Positions 21,801-34,100 of a stretch of 64,000 nucleotides of DNA are shown one piece after another. Within the stretch, counting starts at the first letter, position 1. Every line of letters begins with the position of its first letter. The stretch is from Allolobophora icterica (Eukaryota > Annelida > Clitellata > Crassiclitellata > Lumbricidae), in the NCBI GenBank assembly GCA_963556255.1, contig OY744615.1, positions 6,879,217-6,943,216 of the forward strand. Reading direction: 5' to 3'. Made by a program: the position numbers and the translations under genes. The notes beneath the pieces were generated by a model. The model ran no database searches, was not told the origin of the DNA, and saw nothing but the letters and a program-made list of their open reading frames with translations.

Positions 21801-24800
21801 CAGGTGGTCGCCGAGGCCTTGCGACCGCACTGTAGCGCAACACCGAGAGAGGCGTACACGATTTTCGTGTCGATGAGCATTGGTGATCGTCGTGAAACGG
21901 TGAGCTCTCATTAAAATAGACGCCAGCCAATCGCCATCGTCCGAAAGACACACGGGCACTATATATAGTGCGAATTAAGTTTCGCAAAAATCGAAGTAAG
22001 TAAGCTGACGTTTCTCAAAAATCCTCAGTAAGTACACGGACCGAAGAAGGAATGTACGTACGTACGTACGTACGTTCGCTTTGCACAGAGAACAACAGCC
22101 TAAGAAAGAGGCCAATTAGGGGTCTGAATACGACGTTAATCTTAGCGTGGCCAAACGCTCTCTTGCAATTTACAATGTAAAAATGTAAGTTCGACTCGCG
22201 CCGCGTATAGTAGCGGTTGGTTGCCCTCCGCCTTCTCCAGGCTTGGGACTGGCACCTCAGGTGGTCGCCGAGGCCTTGCGACTGCACTGTAGCGCAACAC
22301 CGAGAGAGACGTACACGATTTTCGTGTCGATGAGCATTGGTGATCGTCGTGAAACGGTGAGCTCTCATTAAAATAGACGCCAGCCAATCGCCATCGTCCG
22401 AAAGACACAAGGGCACTATATATAGTGCGAATTAAGATTCAGAAGAACTGAGGTAGGGAAGTTGACGTTTCTCAAAAAACCTCAGTAAGTACACGGACCG
22501 AAGAAGGCACGTACGTACGTACGAACGTACGTTCGCTTTGCACAGAAAACAACAGTGTAAGAAACGGGCCAACTAGGTGTCTGAATACGACGTTAATCTT
22601 AGCGTGGCTTGCAATTAACGATGTAAAAAAGTAAGTTCGACTCGCTCCGTCGTATAGTAGCGGTTGGTTGCCCTCCGCCTTCTCCAGGCTTGGGACTGGC
22701 ACCGCAGGTGGTCGCCGAGGCCTTGCGACCGCACTGAAGCGCAACACCGAGAGAGACGTACACGATTTTCGTGTCGATGAGCATTGGTGATCGTCGTGAA
22801 ACGGTGAGCTCTCATTAAAATAGACGCCAGCCAATCGCCATCGTCCGAAAGACACAAGGGCACTATATATTGTGCGAATTAGGTTTCGGAAAAACTGAAG
22901 TAAGTAAGTTGACGTTTCTCAAAAAAGCTCAGTAAGTACACGGACCGAAGTAGGTATGTACGTACGTACGTTCGCTTTGCACAGAGAACAACAGTCTAAG
23001 AAACAGGCCAATTGGGGGTCTGAATACGACGTTAATCTTAGCGTGGCCAAACGCTCTCTTGCAATTTACAATGTAAAAATGTAAGTTCGACTCGCGCCGT
23101 CGTATGGTAGCGGTTGGGTGCCCTCCGCCTTCTCCAGGCTTGGGACTGGCACCTCAGGTGGTCGCCGAGGCCTTGCGACCGCACTGTAGCGCAACACCGA
23201 GAGAGACGTACACGATTTTCGTGTCGATGAGCATTGGTGATCGTCGTGAAACGGTGAGCTCTCATTAATTTAAAATAGACGCCAGCCAATCGCCATCGTC
23301 CGAAAGACACAAGGGCACTATATATAGTGCGAATTAAGTTTCGGAAAAACTGAAGTAAGTAAGTTGACGTTTCTCAAAAAAGCTCAGTAAGTACACGGAC
23401 CGAAGTAGGTATGTACGTACGTACGTTCGCTTTGCACAGAGAACAACAGTGTAAGAAACGGGCCAATTAGTTGTCTGAATACGACGTTAATCTTAGCGTG
23501 GCCAAACGCTCTCTTGTAATTTACTATGTAAAAAGTAAGTTCGACTCGTGCCGTCGTATAGTAGCGGTTGCGTGCCCTCCGCCTTCTCCAGGCTTGGGAC
23601 TGGCACCTCAGGTGGTCGCCGAGGCCTTGCGACCGCACTGTAGCGCAACACCGAGAGAGACGTACACGATTTTCGTGTCGATGAGCATTGGTGATCGTCG
23701 TGAAACGGTGAGCTCTCATTAAAATAGACGCCAGCCAATCGCCATCGTCCGAAAGACACAAGGGCACTATATACAGTGCGAATTAAGTTTCGGAAAAACT
23801 GAAGTAAGATGACGTTACTCAAAAAACCTCAGTAAGTACACGGACCGAAGAAGTTATGTACGTACGTACGTACGTACGTTCGCTTTGCACAGAGAACAAC
23901 AGTCTAAGAAACGGGCCAATTAGGCGTCTGAATACGACGTTAATCTTAGCGTGGCCAAACGCTCTCTTGCAATTTACTATGTAAAAAGTAAGTTCGACAC
24001 GCGCCGTCGTATAGTAGCGGTTGGTTGCCCTCCGCCTTCTCCAGGCTTGGGACTGGCACCGCAGGTGGTCGCCGAGGCCTTGCGACTGCACTGTAGCGCA
24101 GCACCGAGAGAGACGTACACGATTTTCGTGTCGATGAGCATTGGTGATCGTCGTGAAACGGTGAACTCTCACTAAAATAGACGCCAGCCAATCGCCATCG
24201 TCCGAGAGACACAAGGGCACTATATATAGTGCGAATTAAGTTTCAGAAAAACTGAGGTAGGGAAGTTGACGTTTCTCAAAAAACCTCAGTAAGTACACGG
24301 ACCGACGAAGGCACGTACGTACGTACGAACGTACGTTCGCTTTGCACAGAAAACAACAGTGTAAGAAACGGGCCAACTAGGTGTCTGAATACGACGTTAA
24401 TCTTAGCGTGGCTTGCAATTTACTATGTAAAAAAGTAAGTTCGACTCGCGCCGTCGTATAGTAGCGGTTGGTTGCCCTCCGCCTTGTCCAGGCTTGGGAC
24501 TGGCACCGCAGGTGGTCGCCGAGGCCTTGCGACCGCACTGAAGCGCAACACCGAGAGAGACGTACACGATTTTCTTGTCGATGAGCATTGGTGATCGTCG
24601 TGAAACGGTGAGCTCTCATTAAAATAGACGCCAGCCAATCGCCATCGTCCGAAAGACACACGGGCACTATATATAGTGCGAATTAAGTTTCAGAAAAACT
24701 GAGGTAGGGAAGTTGACGTTTCTCAAAAACCTCAGTAAGTACACGGACCGAAGTAGATATGTACGTACGTACTTTCGCTTTGCACAGAGAACAACAGTAT

Positions 24801-25984
24801 AAGAAACGGGCCAATCGGGGGTCTGAATACGACGTTAATCTTAGCGTGGCCAAACGCTCTCTTGCAATTTACAATGTGAAAATGTAAGTTCGACTCGCGC
24901 CGTCGTATAGTAGCGGTTGGTTGCCCTCCGCCTGCTCCAGGCTTGGGACTGGCACCTCAGGTGGTCGCCGAGGCCTTGCGACCGCACTGTAGCGCAACAC
25001 CGAGAGAGACGTACACGATTTTCGTGTCGATGAGCATTGGTGATCGTCGTGAAACGGTGAACTCTCATTAAAATAGACGCCAGCCAATCGCCATCGTCCG
25101 AAAGACACAAGGGCACTATATATAGTGCGAATTAAGTTTCGGAAAAACTGAAGTAAGTAAGTTGACGTTTCTCAAAAAAGCTCAGTAACTACACGGACCG
25201 AAGTAGGTATGTACGTACGTACGTTCGCTTTGCACAGAGAACAACAGTGTAAGAAACGGGCCAATTAGTTGTCTGAATACGACGTTAATCTTAGCGTGGC
25301 CAAATGCTCTCTTGCAATTTACTATGTAAAAAGTAAGTTCGACTCGCGCCGTCGTATAGTAGCGGTTGCGTGCCCTCCGCCTTCTCCAGGCTTGGGACTG
25401 GCACCTCAGGTGGTCGCCGAGGCCTTGCGACCGCACTGTAGCGCAACACCGAGAGAGACGTACACGATTTTCGTGTCGATGAGCATTGGTGATCGTCGTG
25501 AAACGGTGAGCTGTCATTAAAATAGACGCCAGCCAATCGCCATCGTCCGAAAGACACAAGGGCACTATATACAGTGCGAATTAAGTTTCGGAAAAACTGA
25601 AGTAAGATGACGTTACTCAAAAAAGCTCAGTAAGTACACGGACCGAAGAAGTTATGTACGTACGTACGTACGTACGTTCGCTTTGCACAGAGAACAACAG
25701 TCTAAGAAACGGGCCAATTAGGCGTCTGAATACGACGTTAATCTTAGCGTGGCCAAACGCTCTCTTGCAATTTACTATGTAAAAAAGTAAGTTCGACACG
25801 CGCCGTCGTATAGTAGCGGTTGGTTGCCCTCCGCCTTCTCCAGGCTTGGGACTGGCACCGCAGGTGGTCGCCGAGGCCTTGCGACCGCACTGAAGCGCAA
25901 CACCGAGAGAGACGTACACGATTTTCGTGTCGATGAGCATTGGTGATCGTCGTGAAACGGTGAGCTCTCATTAAAATAGACGCC

Positions 25985-26540
25985 AGCCAAACGCCATCGT
26001 CCGAAAGACACAGTGTAAGAAACGGGCCAACTAGGTGTCTGAATACGACGTTAATCTTAGCGTGGCTTGCAATTAACTATGTAAAAAAGTAAGTTCGACT
26101 CGCTCCGTCGTATAGTAGCGGTTGGTTGCCCTCCGCCTTCTCCAGGCTTGGGACTGGCTCCGCAGGTGGTCGCCGAGGCCTTGCGACCGCACTGGGACGT
26201 TAATCTTAGCGTGGCCAAACGCTTTCTTCCAATTTACTATGTAAAAAGTAAGTTCGACTCGTGCCGTCATATAGTAGCGGTTGGTTGCCCTCCGCCTTCT
26301 CCAGGCTTGGGACTGGCACCGCAGGTGGTCGCCGAGGCCTTGCGACCGCACTGAAGCGCAACACCGAGAGAGACGTACACGATTTTCGTGTCGATGAGCA
26401 TTGGTGATCGTCGTGAAACGGTGAGCTCTCATTAAAATAGACGCCAGCGAAACGCCATCGTCCGAAAGACACAGTGTAAGAAACGGGCCAACTAGGTGTC
26501 TGAATACGACGTTAATCTTAGCGTGGCTTGCAATTAACTA
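25985..26540. repeat. Scrambled satellite patch of partial monomers
   Basis: Two copies of an unusual junction, AAAGACACAGTGTAAG, occur at about 26005 and 26467, 462 bp apart. Each skips the TATA palindrome and the ACGT tract. Between them, at about 26192, CGCACTGG is joined to GACGTTAATC, so one piece runs from GTGTAAG to GCACTG and the next starts inside the following unit. The flanking pieces carry the 11-bp CCAAACGCTCT loss and the variant AATTAACTATG. The patch looks like a short duplication of an already rearranged unit. It lies beyond the part of copy B contained in the window. Confidence 0.8.
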
Positions 26541-29500
26541 TGTAAAAAAGTAAGTTCGACTCGCTCCGTCGTATAGTAGCGGTTGGTTGCCCTCCGCCTT
26601 CTCCAGGCTTGGGACTGGCACCGCAGGTGGTCGCCGAGGCCTTGCGACCGCACTGAAGCGCAACACCGAGAGAGACGTACACGATTTTCGTGTCGATGAG
26701 CATTGGTGATCGTCGTGAAACGGTGAGCTCTCATTAAAATAGACGCCAGCCAAACGCCATCGTCCGAAAGACACAAGGGCACTATATATAGTGCGAATTA
26801 GGTTTCGGAAAACTGAAGTAGGTAAGTTGACGTTTCTCAAAAAAGCTCAGTAAGTACACGGACCGAAGTAGGTATGTACGTACGTACGTTCGCTTTGCAC
26901 AGAGAACAACAGTCTAAGAAACAGGCCAATCAGGGGTCTGAATACGACGTTAATCTTAGCGTGGCCAAACGCTCTCTTGCAATTTACTATGTAAAATGTA
27001 AGTTCGACTCGCGCCGTCGTATTGTACGGTTGCGTGCCCTCCGCCTTCTCCAGGCTTGGGACTGGCACCTCAGGTGGTCGCCGAGGCCTTGCGACCGCAC
27101 TGTAGCGCAACACCGAGAGAGACGTACACGATTTTCGTGTCGATGAGCATTGGTGATCGTCGTGAAACGGTGAGCTCTCATTAAAATAGACGCCAGCCAA
27201 TCGCCATCGTCCGAAAGACACAAGGGCACTATATATAGTGCGAATTAAGTTTCGGAAAAACTGAAGTAAGTTGCCGCTTCTCAAAAAACCTCAGTAAGTA
27301 CACGGACCGAAGTAGGTATGTACGTACGTACGTTCGCTTTGCACAGAGAACAGCAGTCTAAGAAACAGGCCAATTAGGGGTCTGAATACGACGTTAATCT
27401 TAGCGTGGCCAAACGCTCTCTTGCAATTTACAATGTAAAAATGTAAGTTCGACTCGCGCCGTCGTATAGTAGCGGTTGGTTGCCCTCCGCCTTCTCCAGG
27501 CTTGGGACTGGCACCTCAGGTGGTCGCCGAGGCCTTGCGACTCCACTGTAGCGCAACACCGAGAGAGACGTACACGATTTTCGTGTCGATGAGCATTGGT
27601 GATCGTCGTGAAACGGTGAGCTCTCATTAAAATAGACGCCAGCCAATCGCCATCGTCCGAAAGACACAAGGGCACTATATATAGTGCGAATTAAGTTTCG
27701 GAAAAACTGAGGTAAGTAAGTTGACGTTTCTCAAAAAACCTCAGTAAGTACACGGACCGAAGTAGGTACGTACGTACGAACGTACGTTCGCTTTGCACAG
27801 AGAACAACAGTCTAAGAAACGGGCCAATTAGGTGTCTGAATACGACGTTAATCTTAGCGTGGCCAAACGCTCTCTTGCAATTTACTATGTCAAAAAGTAA
27901 GTTCGACTCGCGCCGTCGTATAGTAGCGGTTGGTTGCCCTCTGCCTTCTCCAGGCTTGGGACTGGCACCTCAGGTGGTCGCCGAGGCCTTGCGATCGCAC
28001 TGTAGCGCAACACCGAGAGAGACATAACGATTTTCGTGTCGATGAGCATTGGTGATCGTCGTGAAACGGTGAGCTCTCATTAAAATAGACGCCAGCCAAT
28101 CGCCATCGTCCGAAAGACACAAGGGCACTATATATAGTGCGAATTAAGTTTCGGAAAATCTGAAGTAAGTTGACGCTTCTCAAAAAACCTCAGTAAGTAC
28201 ACGGACCGAAGTAGGTATGTACGTACGTACGTTCGCTTTGCACAGAGAACAACAGTCTAAGAAACAGGTGAATTAGGGGGTCTGAATACAACGTTAATCT
28301 TGGCGTGGCCAAACGCTCTCTTGCAATTTACTATGTCAAAAAGTAAGTTCGACTCGCGCCGTCGTATAGTAGCGGTTGGGTGCACTCCGCCTTCTCCAGG
28401 CTTGGGACTGGCACCTCAGGTGGTCGCCGAGGCCTTGCGACCGCACTGTAGCGCAACACCGAGAGAGACGTACGCGATTTTCGTGTCGATGAGCATTGGT
28501 GATCGTCGTGAAACGGTGAACTCTCATTAAAATAGACGCCAGCCAATCGCCATCGTCCGAAAGACACAAGGGCACTACATATAGTGCGAATTAAGTTTCG
28601 GAAAAACTGAAGTAAGTTGACGCTTCTCAAAAAACCTCAGTAAGTACACGGACCGAAGTAGGTATGTACGTACGTACGTTCGCTTTGCACAGAGAACAAC
28701 AGTGTAAGAAATGGGCCAAATAGGTGTCTGAATACGACGTTAATCTTAGCGTGGCCAAACGCTCTCTTGTAATTTACTATGTAAAAAGTAAGTTCGACTC
28801 GCGCCGTCGTATAGTAGCGGTTGGGTGCCCTCCGCCTTCTCCAGGCTTGGGACTGGCACCACAGGTGGTCGCCGAGGCCTTGCGATCGCACTGCCGAGAG
28901 AGACGTACACGATTTTCGTGTCGATGAGCATTGGTGATCGTCGTGAAACGGTGAGCTCTCATTAAAATAGACGCCAGCCAATCGCCATCGTCCGAAAGAC
29001 ACAATGGCACTATATACCGTGCGAATTAAGTTTCGGAAAAACTGAAGTAAGATGACGTTACTCAAAAAACCTCAGTAAGTACACGGACCGAAGAAGTTAT
29101 GTACGTACGTACGTACGTACGTTCGCTTTGCACAGAGAACAACAGTCTTAGAAACAGGCCAATTAGGGGTCTGAATACGACGTTAATCTTGGCGTGGCCA
29201 AACGCTCTCTTGCAATTTACTATGTCAAAAAGTAAGTTCGACTCGCGCCGTCTTATAGTAGCGGTTGGGTGCCCTCCGCCTTCTCCAGGCTTGGGACTGG
29301 CACCTCAGGTGGTCGCCGAGGCCTTGCGACCGCACTGTAGCGCAACACCGAGAGAGACGTACACGATTTTCGTGTCGATGAGCATTGGTGATCGTCGTGA
29401 AACGGTGAACTCTCATTAAAATAAACGCCAGCCAATCGCCATCGTCCGAAAGACACAAGGGCACTATATATAGTGCGAATTAGGTTTCAGAAAAACTGAG

Positions 29501-30367
29501 GTAGGGAAGTTGACGTTTCTCAAAAAACCTCAGTAAGTACACGGACCGAAGAAGGCACGTACGTACGGACGAACGTACGTTCGCTTTGCACAGAAAACAA
29601 CAGTGTAAGAAACGGGCCAACTAGGTGTCTTAATACGACGTTAATCTTAGCGTGGCTTGCAATTTACTATGTAAAAAAGTAAGTTCGACTCGCGCCGTCG
29701 TATAGTAGCGCTTGCGTGCCCTCCGCCTTCTGCAGGCTTGGGAATGGCACCGCAGGTGGTCGCCGAGGCCTTGCGACCGCACTGAAGCGCAACACCGAGA
29801 GAGACGTACACGATTTTCGTGTCGATGAGCATTGGTGATCGTCGTGAAACGGTGAGCTGTCATTAAAATAGACGCCAGCCAATCGCCATCGTCCGAAAGG
29901 CACAACGGCACTATATATAGTGCGAATTAGGTTTCGGAAAAACTGAAGTAAGTAAGTTGACGTTTCTCAAAAAAGCTCAGTAAGTACACGGACCGAAGTA
30001 GGTATGTACGTACGTACGTTCGCTTTGCACAGAGAACAACAGTCTAAGAAACAGGCCAATCAGGGGTCTGAATACGACGTTAATCTTAGCGTGGCCAAAC
30101 GCTCTCTTGCAATTTACAATGTAAAAATGTAAGTTCGACTCGCGCCGTCGTATGGTAGCGGTTGCGTGCCCTCCGCCTTCTCCAGGCTTGGGACTGGCAC
30201 CTCAGGTGGTCGCCGAGGCCTTGCGACCGCACTGTAGCGCAAAACCGAGAGAGACGTACACGATTTTCGTGTCGATGAGCATTGGTGATCGTCGTGAAAC
30301 GGTGAGCTCTCATTAAAATAGATGCCAGCCAATCGCCATCGTCCGAAAGACACAAGGGCACTATATA

Positions 30368-30397
30368 CACGGTGAGTCATAAAAAACCGTGTCCCTA
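30368..30397. repeat. Left TIR of Tc1/mariner element
   Basis: Thirty bases beginning CACGGTGAGTCAT and ending CCGTGTCCCTA. It pairs with the inverted right end at 31140-31169 except at position 14 (A here, T on the other end). The TA at 30366-30367 is the left target duplication. Confidence 0.93.
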
Positions 30398-30486
30398 CAT
30401 ATTTTACTATAACTTCGTCAGATATCAGATTATGTTAAAGAAATTTTAAGTTTAGATAGAAGAGTTATTACTGAGCATTGAGAAAG

Positions 30487-30986
30487 TTAAATTCTGTGTT
30501 CAAATTGACCTCCTTGGGCATACGCGCATGCGCGAAGACGCGTACGCAACTGCTTGGCTGACTCATCAAGATGCGCTGATCCATTTCGTCCCTGACCTCC
30601 ACAATTCGATGACGCAACTCGTTTCTTTAAAAATTGCAAATGTAAATCACTCTTAACGATTCTCCTAACGGATGACTGGCTAATTCCTATTTCTCGAGCT
30701 ATTTGTCTCTGCGTACGATGCGTTTGCGCCATACGTTCCTGACTGAGCACCAGCGATTCAAACTGTTCAACATTGTCGACCGTTCTGGCCGATTGAGGGC
30801 GGTCACTACCTGCTTGACGATGAAAAGACCCAGTTTCATCGATCTTTGAAAGGAGAGCATTCAATCCACCACACGTCGAGCCCTTAATCTGAAAATTCTT
30901 TTGAAAAACGTTTCGGACTGTAATTTTATTCTTTCTTAGAAGTTGTGAACTTGTGACATATGTTTATCTTCTTCGGTAAACACCAT
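30487..30986 (-). pseudogene. Tc1/mariner transposase remnant, catalytic domain deleted
   Basis: The intact stretch is 125 codons on the minus strand, 30864 down to 30487. It carries the N-terminal DNA-binding part of a Tc1/mariner transposase: the linker GSDRPQSART (residues 19-28, a degraded GRPR motif) and a helix-turn-helix around residues 48-70 (RQIAREIGISQSSVRRIV). After residue 83 it jumps to the family's C-terminal tail, RLRACAYAQGGQFEH near residues 109-123, so about 200 residues with the three DDE/D acids are gone. Around residues 86-98 the expected tail reading (LRHRIVEVRDEMDQRI) is in another frame, so there is a frameshift as well. Upstream, an ATG at 30986-30984 opens with MVFTEEDKH, the usual start of this family, then a stop and frame change separate it from residue 1. 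Not functional as a transposase; the DNA-binding half could in principle be read only if re-framed. Confidence 0.9.
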
Positions 30987-31139
30987 TTTTTCGGGGTTGT
31001 CGTTACGCAATTACAGTTTAGGCTGGGCCAGCTTTTTATAACAAATAATTTATGTAGCACTTGGATAGACCATCAAGCGTCAATGTTCTGAAATTTCATT
31101 AAAATTCATGGCTATCTGAATGAACTACGTTAACTTATA
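30987..31139. other. 5' untranslated part of the transposon
   Basis: About 150 bases between the transposase start and the right TIR. I see no second gene and no clear promoter motif. Position 31041 in this segment corresponds to the last base before the assembly gap in the second element copy. Confidence 0.5.
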
Positions 31140-31169
31140 TAGGGACACGGTTTTTAATGACTCACCGTG
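31140..31169. repeat. Right TIR of Tc1/mariner element
   Basis: Inverted copy of the left end, reading TAGGGACACGG to GACTCACCGTG. It is followed by TA at 31170-31171, the right target duplication, and then by the rest of the interrupted satellite palindrome. Confidence 0.93.
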
Positions 31170-34100
31170 TATAGTGCGAATTAAGTTTCGGAAAAACTGA
31201 AGTAAGTAAGTTGACGTTTCTCAAAATACCTGAGTAAGTACACGGACCGAAGTAGGTATGTACGTACGAACGTACGTTCGCTTTGCACAGAAAACAACAG
31301 TCTAAGAAACGGGCCATTTAGGTGTCTGAATACAACGTTAATCTTAGCGTGGCCAAACGCTCTCTTGCAATTTACTGTGTAAAAAAGTAAGTTCGACTCG
31401 CGCCGTCGTATAGTAGCGGTTGGTTGCCCTCCGCCTTCTCCAGGCTTGGGACTGGCACCTCAGGTGGTCGCCGAGGCCTTGCGACCGCACTGTAGCGCAA
31501 CACCGAGAGAGACGTAACGATTTTCGTGTCGATGAGCATTGGTGATCGTCGTGAAACGGTGAGCTCTCATTAAAATAGACGCCAGCCAATCGCCATCGTC
31601 CGAAAGACACAAGGGCACTATATATAGTGCGAATTAAGTTTCGGAAAAACTGAAGTAAGTTGACGCTTCTCAAAAAACCTCAGTAAGTACACGGACCGAA
31701 GTAGGTATGTACGTACGTACGTTCGCTTTGCACAGAGAACAACAGTCTAAGAAACAGGCCAATTAGGGGACTGAATACGACGTTAATCTTAGCGTGGCCA
31801 AACGCTCTCTTGCAATTTACAATGTAAAAATGTAAGTTCGACTCGCGCCGTCGTATAGTAGCGGATGGGTGCCCTCCGCCTTCTCCAGGCTTGGGACTGG
31901 CACCGCAGGTGGTCGCCGAGGCCTTGCGACCGCACTGTAGCGCAACACCGAGAGAGACGTACACGATTTTCGTGTCGATGAGCATTGGTGATCGTCGTGA
32001 AACGGTGAGCTCTCATTAAAATAGACGCCAGCCAATCGCCATCGTCCGAAAGACACAAGGGCACTATATATAGTGCGAATTAAGTTTCGGAAAAAGTGAA
32101 GTAAGTTGACGCTTCTCAAAAAACCTCAGTAAGTACACGGACCGAAGTAGGTATGTACGTACGTACGTTCGCTTTGCACAGAGAACAACAGTCTAAGAAA
32201 CAGGCCAATTAGGGGTCTGAATACGACGTTAATCTTGGCGTGGCCAAACGCTCTCTTGCAATTTACTATGTAAAAAAGTAAGTTCGACTCGCGCCGTCGT
32301 ATAGTAGCGGTTGGGTGCACTCCGCCTTCTCCAGGCTTGGGACTGGCACCTCAGGTGGTCGCCGAGGCCTTGCGACCGCACTGTAGCGCAACACCGAGAG
32401 AGACGTACACGATTTTCGTGTCGATGAGCATTGGTGATCGTCGTGAAACGGTGAACTCTCATTAAAATAGACGCCAGCCAATCGCCATCGTCCGAAAGAC
32501 ACAAGGGCACTATATATAATGCGAAATAAGTTTCGGAAAAACTGAAGTAAGTTGACGCTTCTCAAAAAACCTCAGTAAGTACACGGACCGAAGTAGGTAT
32601 GTACGTACGTACGTTCGCTTTGCACAGAGAACAACAGTCTAAGAAACAGGCCAATTAGGGGTCTGAATACAACGTTAATCTTGGCGTGGCCATACGCTCT
32701 CTTGCAATTTACTATGTAAAAAGTAAGTTCGACTCGCGCCGTCATATAGTAGCGGTTGGGTGCCCTCCGTCTTCTCCAGACTTGGGACTGGCACCTCAGG
32801 TGGTCGCCGAGGCCTTGCGGCCGCACTGTAGCGCAACACCGAGAGAGACGTACACGATTTTCGTGTCGATGAGCATTGGTGATCGTCGTGAAACGGTGAG
32901 CTCTCATTAAAATAGACGCCAGCCAATCGCCATCGTCCGAAAGACACAAGGGCACTATATACAGTGCGAATTAAGTTTCGGAAAACTGAAGTAAGTAAGT
33001 TGACGTTTCTCAAAAAAGCTGAGTAAGTACACGGACCGAAGTAGGTATGTACGTACGTACGTTCGCTTTGCACAGAGAACAACAGTGTAAGAAACGGGCC
33101 AATTAGGTGTCTGAATACGACGTTAATCTTAGCGTGGCCAAACGCTCTCTTGTAATTTACTATGTAAAAAGTACGTTCGACTCGCGCCGTCGTATAGTAG
33201 CGGTTGCGTGCCCTCCGCCTTCTCCAGGCTTGGGACTGGCACCTCAGGTGGTCGCCGAGGCCTTGCGACCGCACTGTAGCGCAACACCGAGAGAGACGTA
33301 CACGATTTTCGTGTCGATGAGCATTGGTGATCGTCGTGAAACGGTGAGCTCTCATTAAAATAGACGCCAGCCAATCGCCATCGTCCGAAAGACAAAAGGG
33401 CACTATATACAGTGCGTACTAAGTTTCGGAAAAACTGAAGTAAGATGACGTTACTCAAAAAAGCTCAGTAAGTACACGGACCGAAGAAGTTATGTACTTA
33501 CGTACGTACGTACGTTCGCTTTGCACAGAGAACAACAGTCTAAGAAACGGGCCAATTAGGCGTCTGAATACGACGTTAATCTTAGCGTGGCTTGCAATTT
33601 ACTATGTAAAAAAGTAAGTTCGACTCTCGCCGTCTTATTGTAGCGGTTGGGTGCCCTCCGCCTTCTCCAGGCTTGGGACTGGCACCTCAGGTGGTCGCCG
33701 AGGCCTTGCGACCGCACTGTAGCGCAACACCGAGAGAGACGTACACGAGTTTCGTGTCGATGAGCATTGGTGATCGTCGTGAAACGGTGAACTCTCATTA
33801 AAATAGACGCCAGCCAATCGCCATCGTCCGAAAGACACAAGGGCACTATATATAGTGCGAATTAAGTTTCAGAAAAACTGAGGTAGGGAAGTTGACGTTT
33901 CTCAAAAAACCTCAGTAAGTACACGGACCGAAGAAGGCACGTACGTACGTACGAACGTACGTTTGCTTTGCACAGAAAACAACAGTGTAAGAAACGGGCC
34001 AACTAGGTGTCTGAATACGACGTTAATCTTAGCGTGGCTTGCAATTTACTATGTAAAAAAGTAAGTTCGACTCGCGCCGTCGTATAGTAGCGCTTGCGTG

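Larger units (their letters stand above)
793..24712. repeat. Large duplicated segment, copy A
   Basis: This segment reappears almost base for base at 39642-64000. The coordinate offset is +38849 from 793 to about 9.7 kb past the minisatellite, +38857 after an 8-bp insertion in copy B, +39292 after an extra 435-bp monomer in copy B, and +39288 after a 4-bp loss in an ACGT tract, which then holds to the window end. I noted only about nine single-base differences, for example at 7387, 16748, 18006, 18549, 19652, 19855 and 20931. Copy A contains the unique flank, the whole minisatellite and the first 17.6 kb of the satellite. It may be an allelic haplotype or a genuine recent duplication. Confidence 0.95.
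7056..30367. repeat. ~450-bp satellite array, first block (about 52 monomers)
   Basis: Tandem head-to-tail monomers, mostly 447-455 bp. Fixed landmarks in order are ATGAGCATTGGTGATCG, GAGCTCTCATTAAAATAG, GCCAGCCAATCGCCATCG, the palindrome GCACTATATATAGTGC, AAGTTTCGG, a (TACG)n tract, TTCGCTTTGCACAGAG, GAATACGACGTTAATCTT, GTTCGACTCGCGCCGTCG, CTCCAGGCTTGGGACTGG, GGTCGCCGAGGCCTTGCG, and ACACGATTTTCGTGT. Subfamilies can be told apart: an 11-bp loss of CCAAACGCTCT (for example near 10460, 22610, 24412, 29660), an ATTTA insertion after CATTA (near 11119, 12472, 20557, 23267), a CTCCCGCCGTCGCATAG type (near 15000, 16510, 18625), and GGTAGGGAAG versus AAGTAAGATGACG in the central part. I recognise no known satellite family. 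Several reverse-strand frames stay open but none is protein-like. Confidence 0.97.
29040..31041. repeat. Block duplicated 8403 bp downstream, including the transposon
   Basis: From about 29040 this block matches about 37443-39441 at a constant offset of 8403. Shared private variants are CAGTCTTAGAAAC near 29147 and 37550, GTACGGACGAACG near 29572 and 37967, TTCTGCAGGC near 30178 minus one unit (about 29731) and 38134, and AAAACCGAG near 30242 and 38645. I saw only isolated differences, such as GTCAAAAAG against GTAAAAAAG at 29225/37628 and ACCTCAG against GCCTCAG near 29527/37930. The preceding monomers differ, so the left edge of the duplication is near 29040. The right edge is hidden by the gap. 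Confidence 0.9.
30368..31169 (-). mobile_element. Internally deleted Tc1/mariner-type element, full length with TIRs
   Basis: An 802-bp element interrupting a satellite monomer. Its ends are 30-bp terminal inverted repeats with one mismatch, at 30368-30397 and 31140-31169, starting CACGGTGAGTCAT. Each TIR itself contains a CACGGT...ACCGTG inverted pair. The flanks are CTATATA on the left and TATAGTGCG on the right; removing the element and one TA restores the satellite palindrome GCACTATATATAGTGC exactly. TA target duplication and a transposase remnant on the minus strand assign it to the IS630/Tc1/mariner superfamily. The DDE catalytic part is missing, so it can only have moved with help from a full-length relative, or it decayed after insertion. 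The duplicated copy at 38771 shares the deletion. Confidence 0.93.

Noticed and set aside
32675..33403. 242-codon minus-strand frame, the longest in the window
   Set aside because: It reads through one and a half satellite monomers in two different chance frames; it exists only because a small indel joins them.
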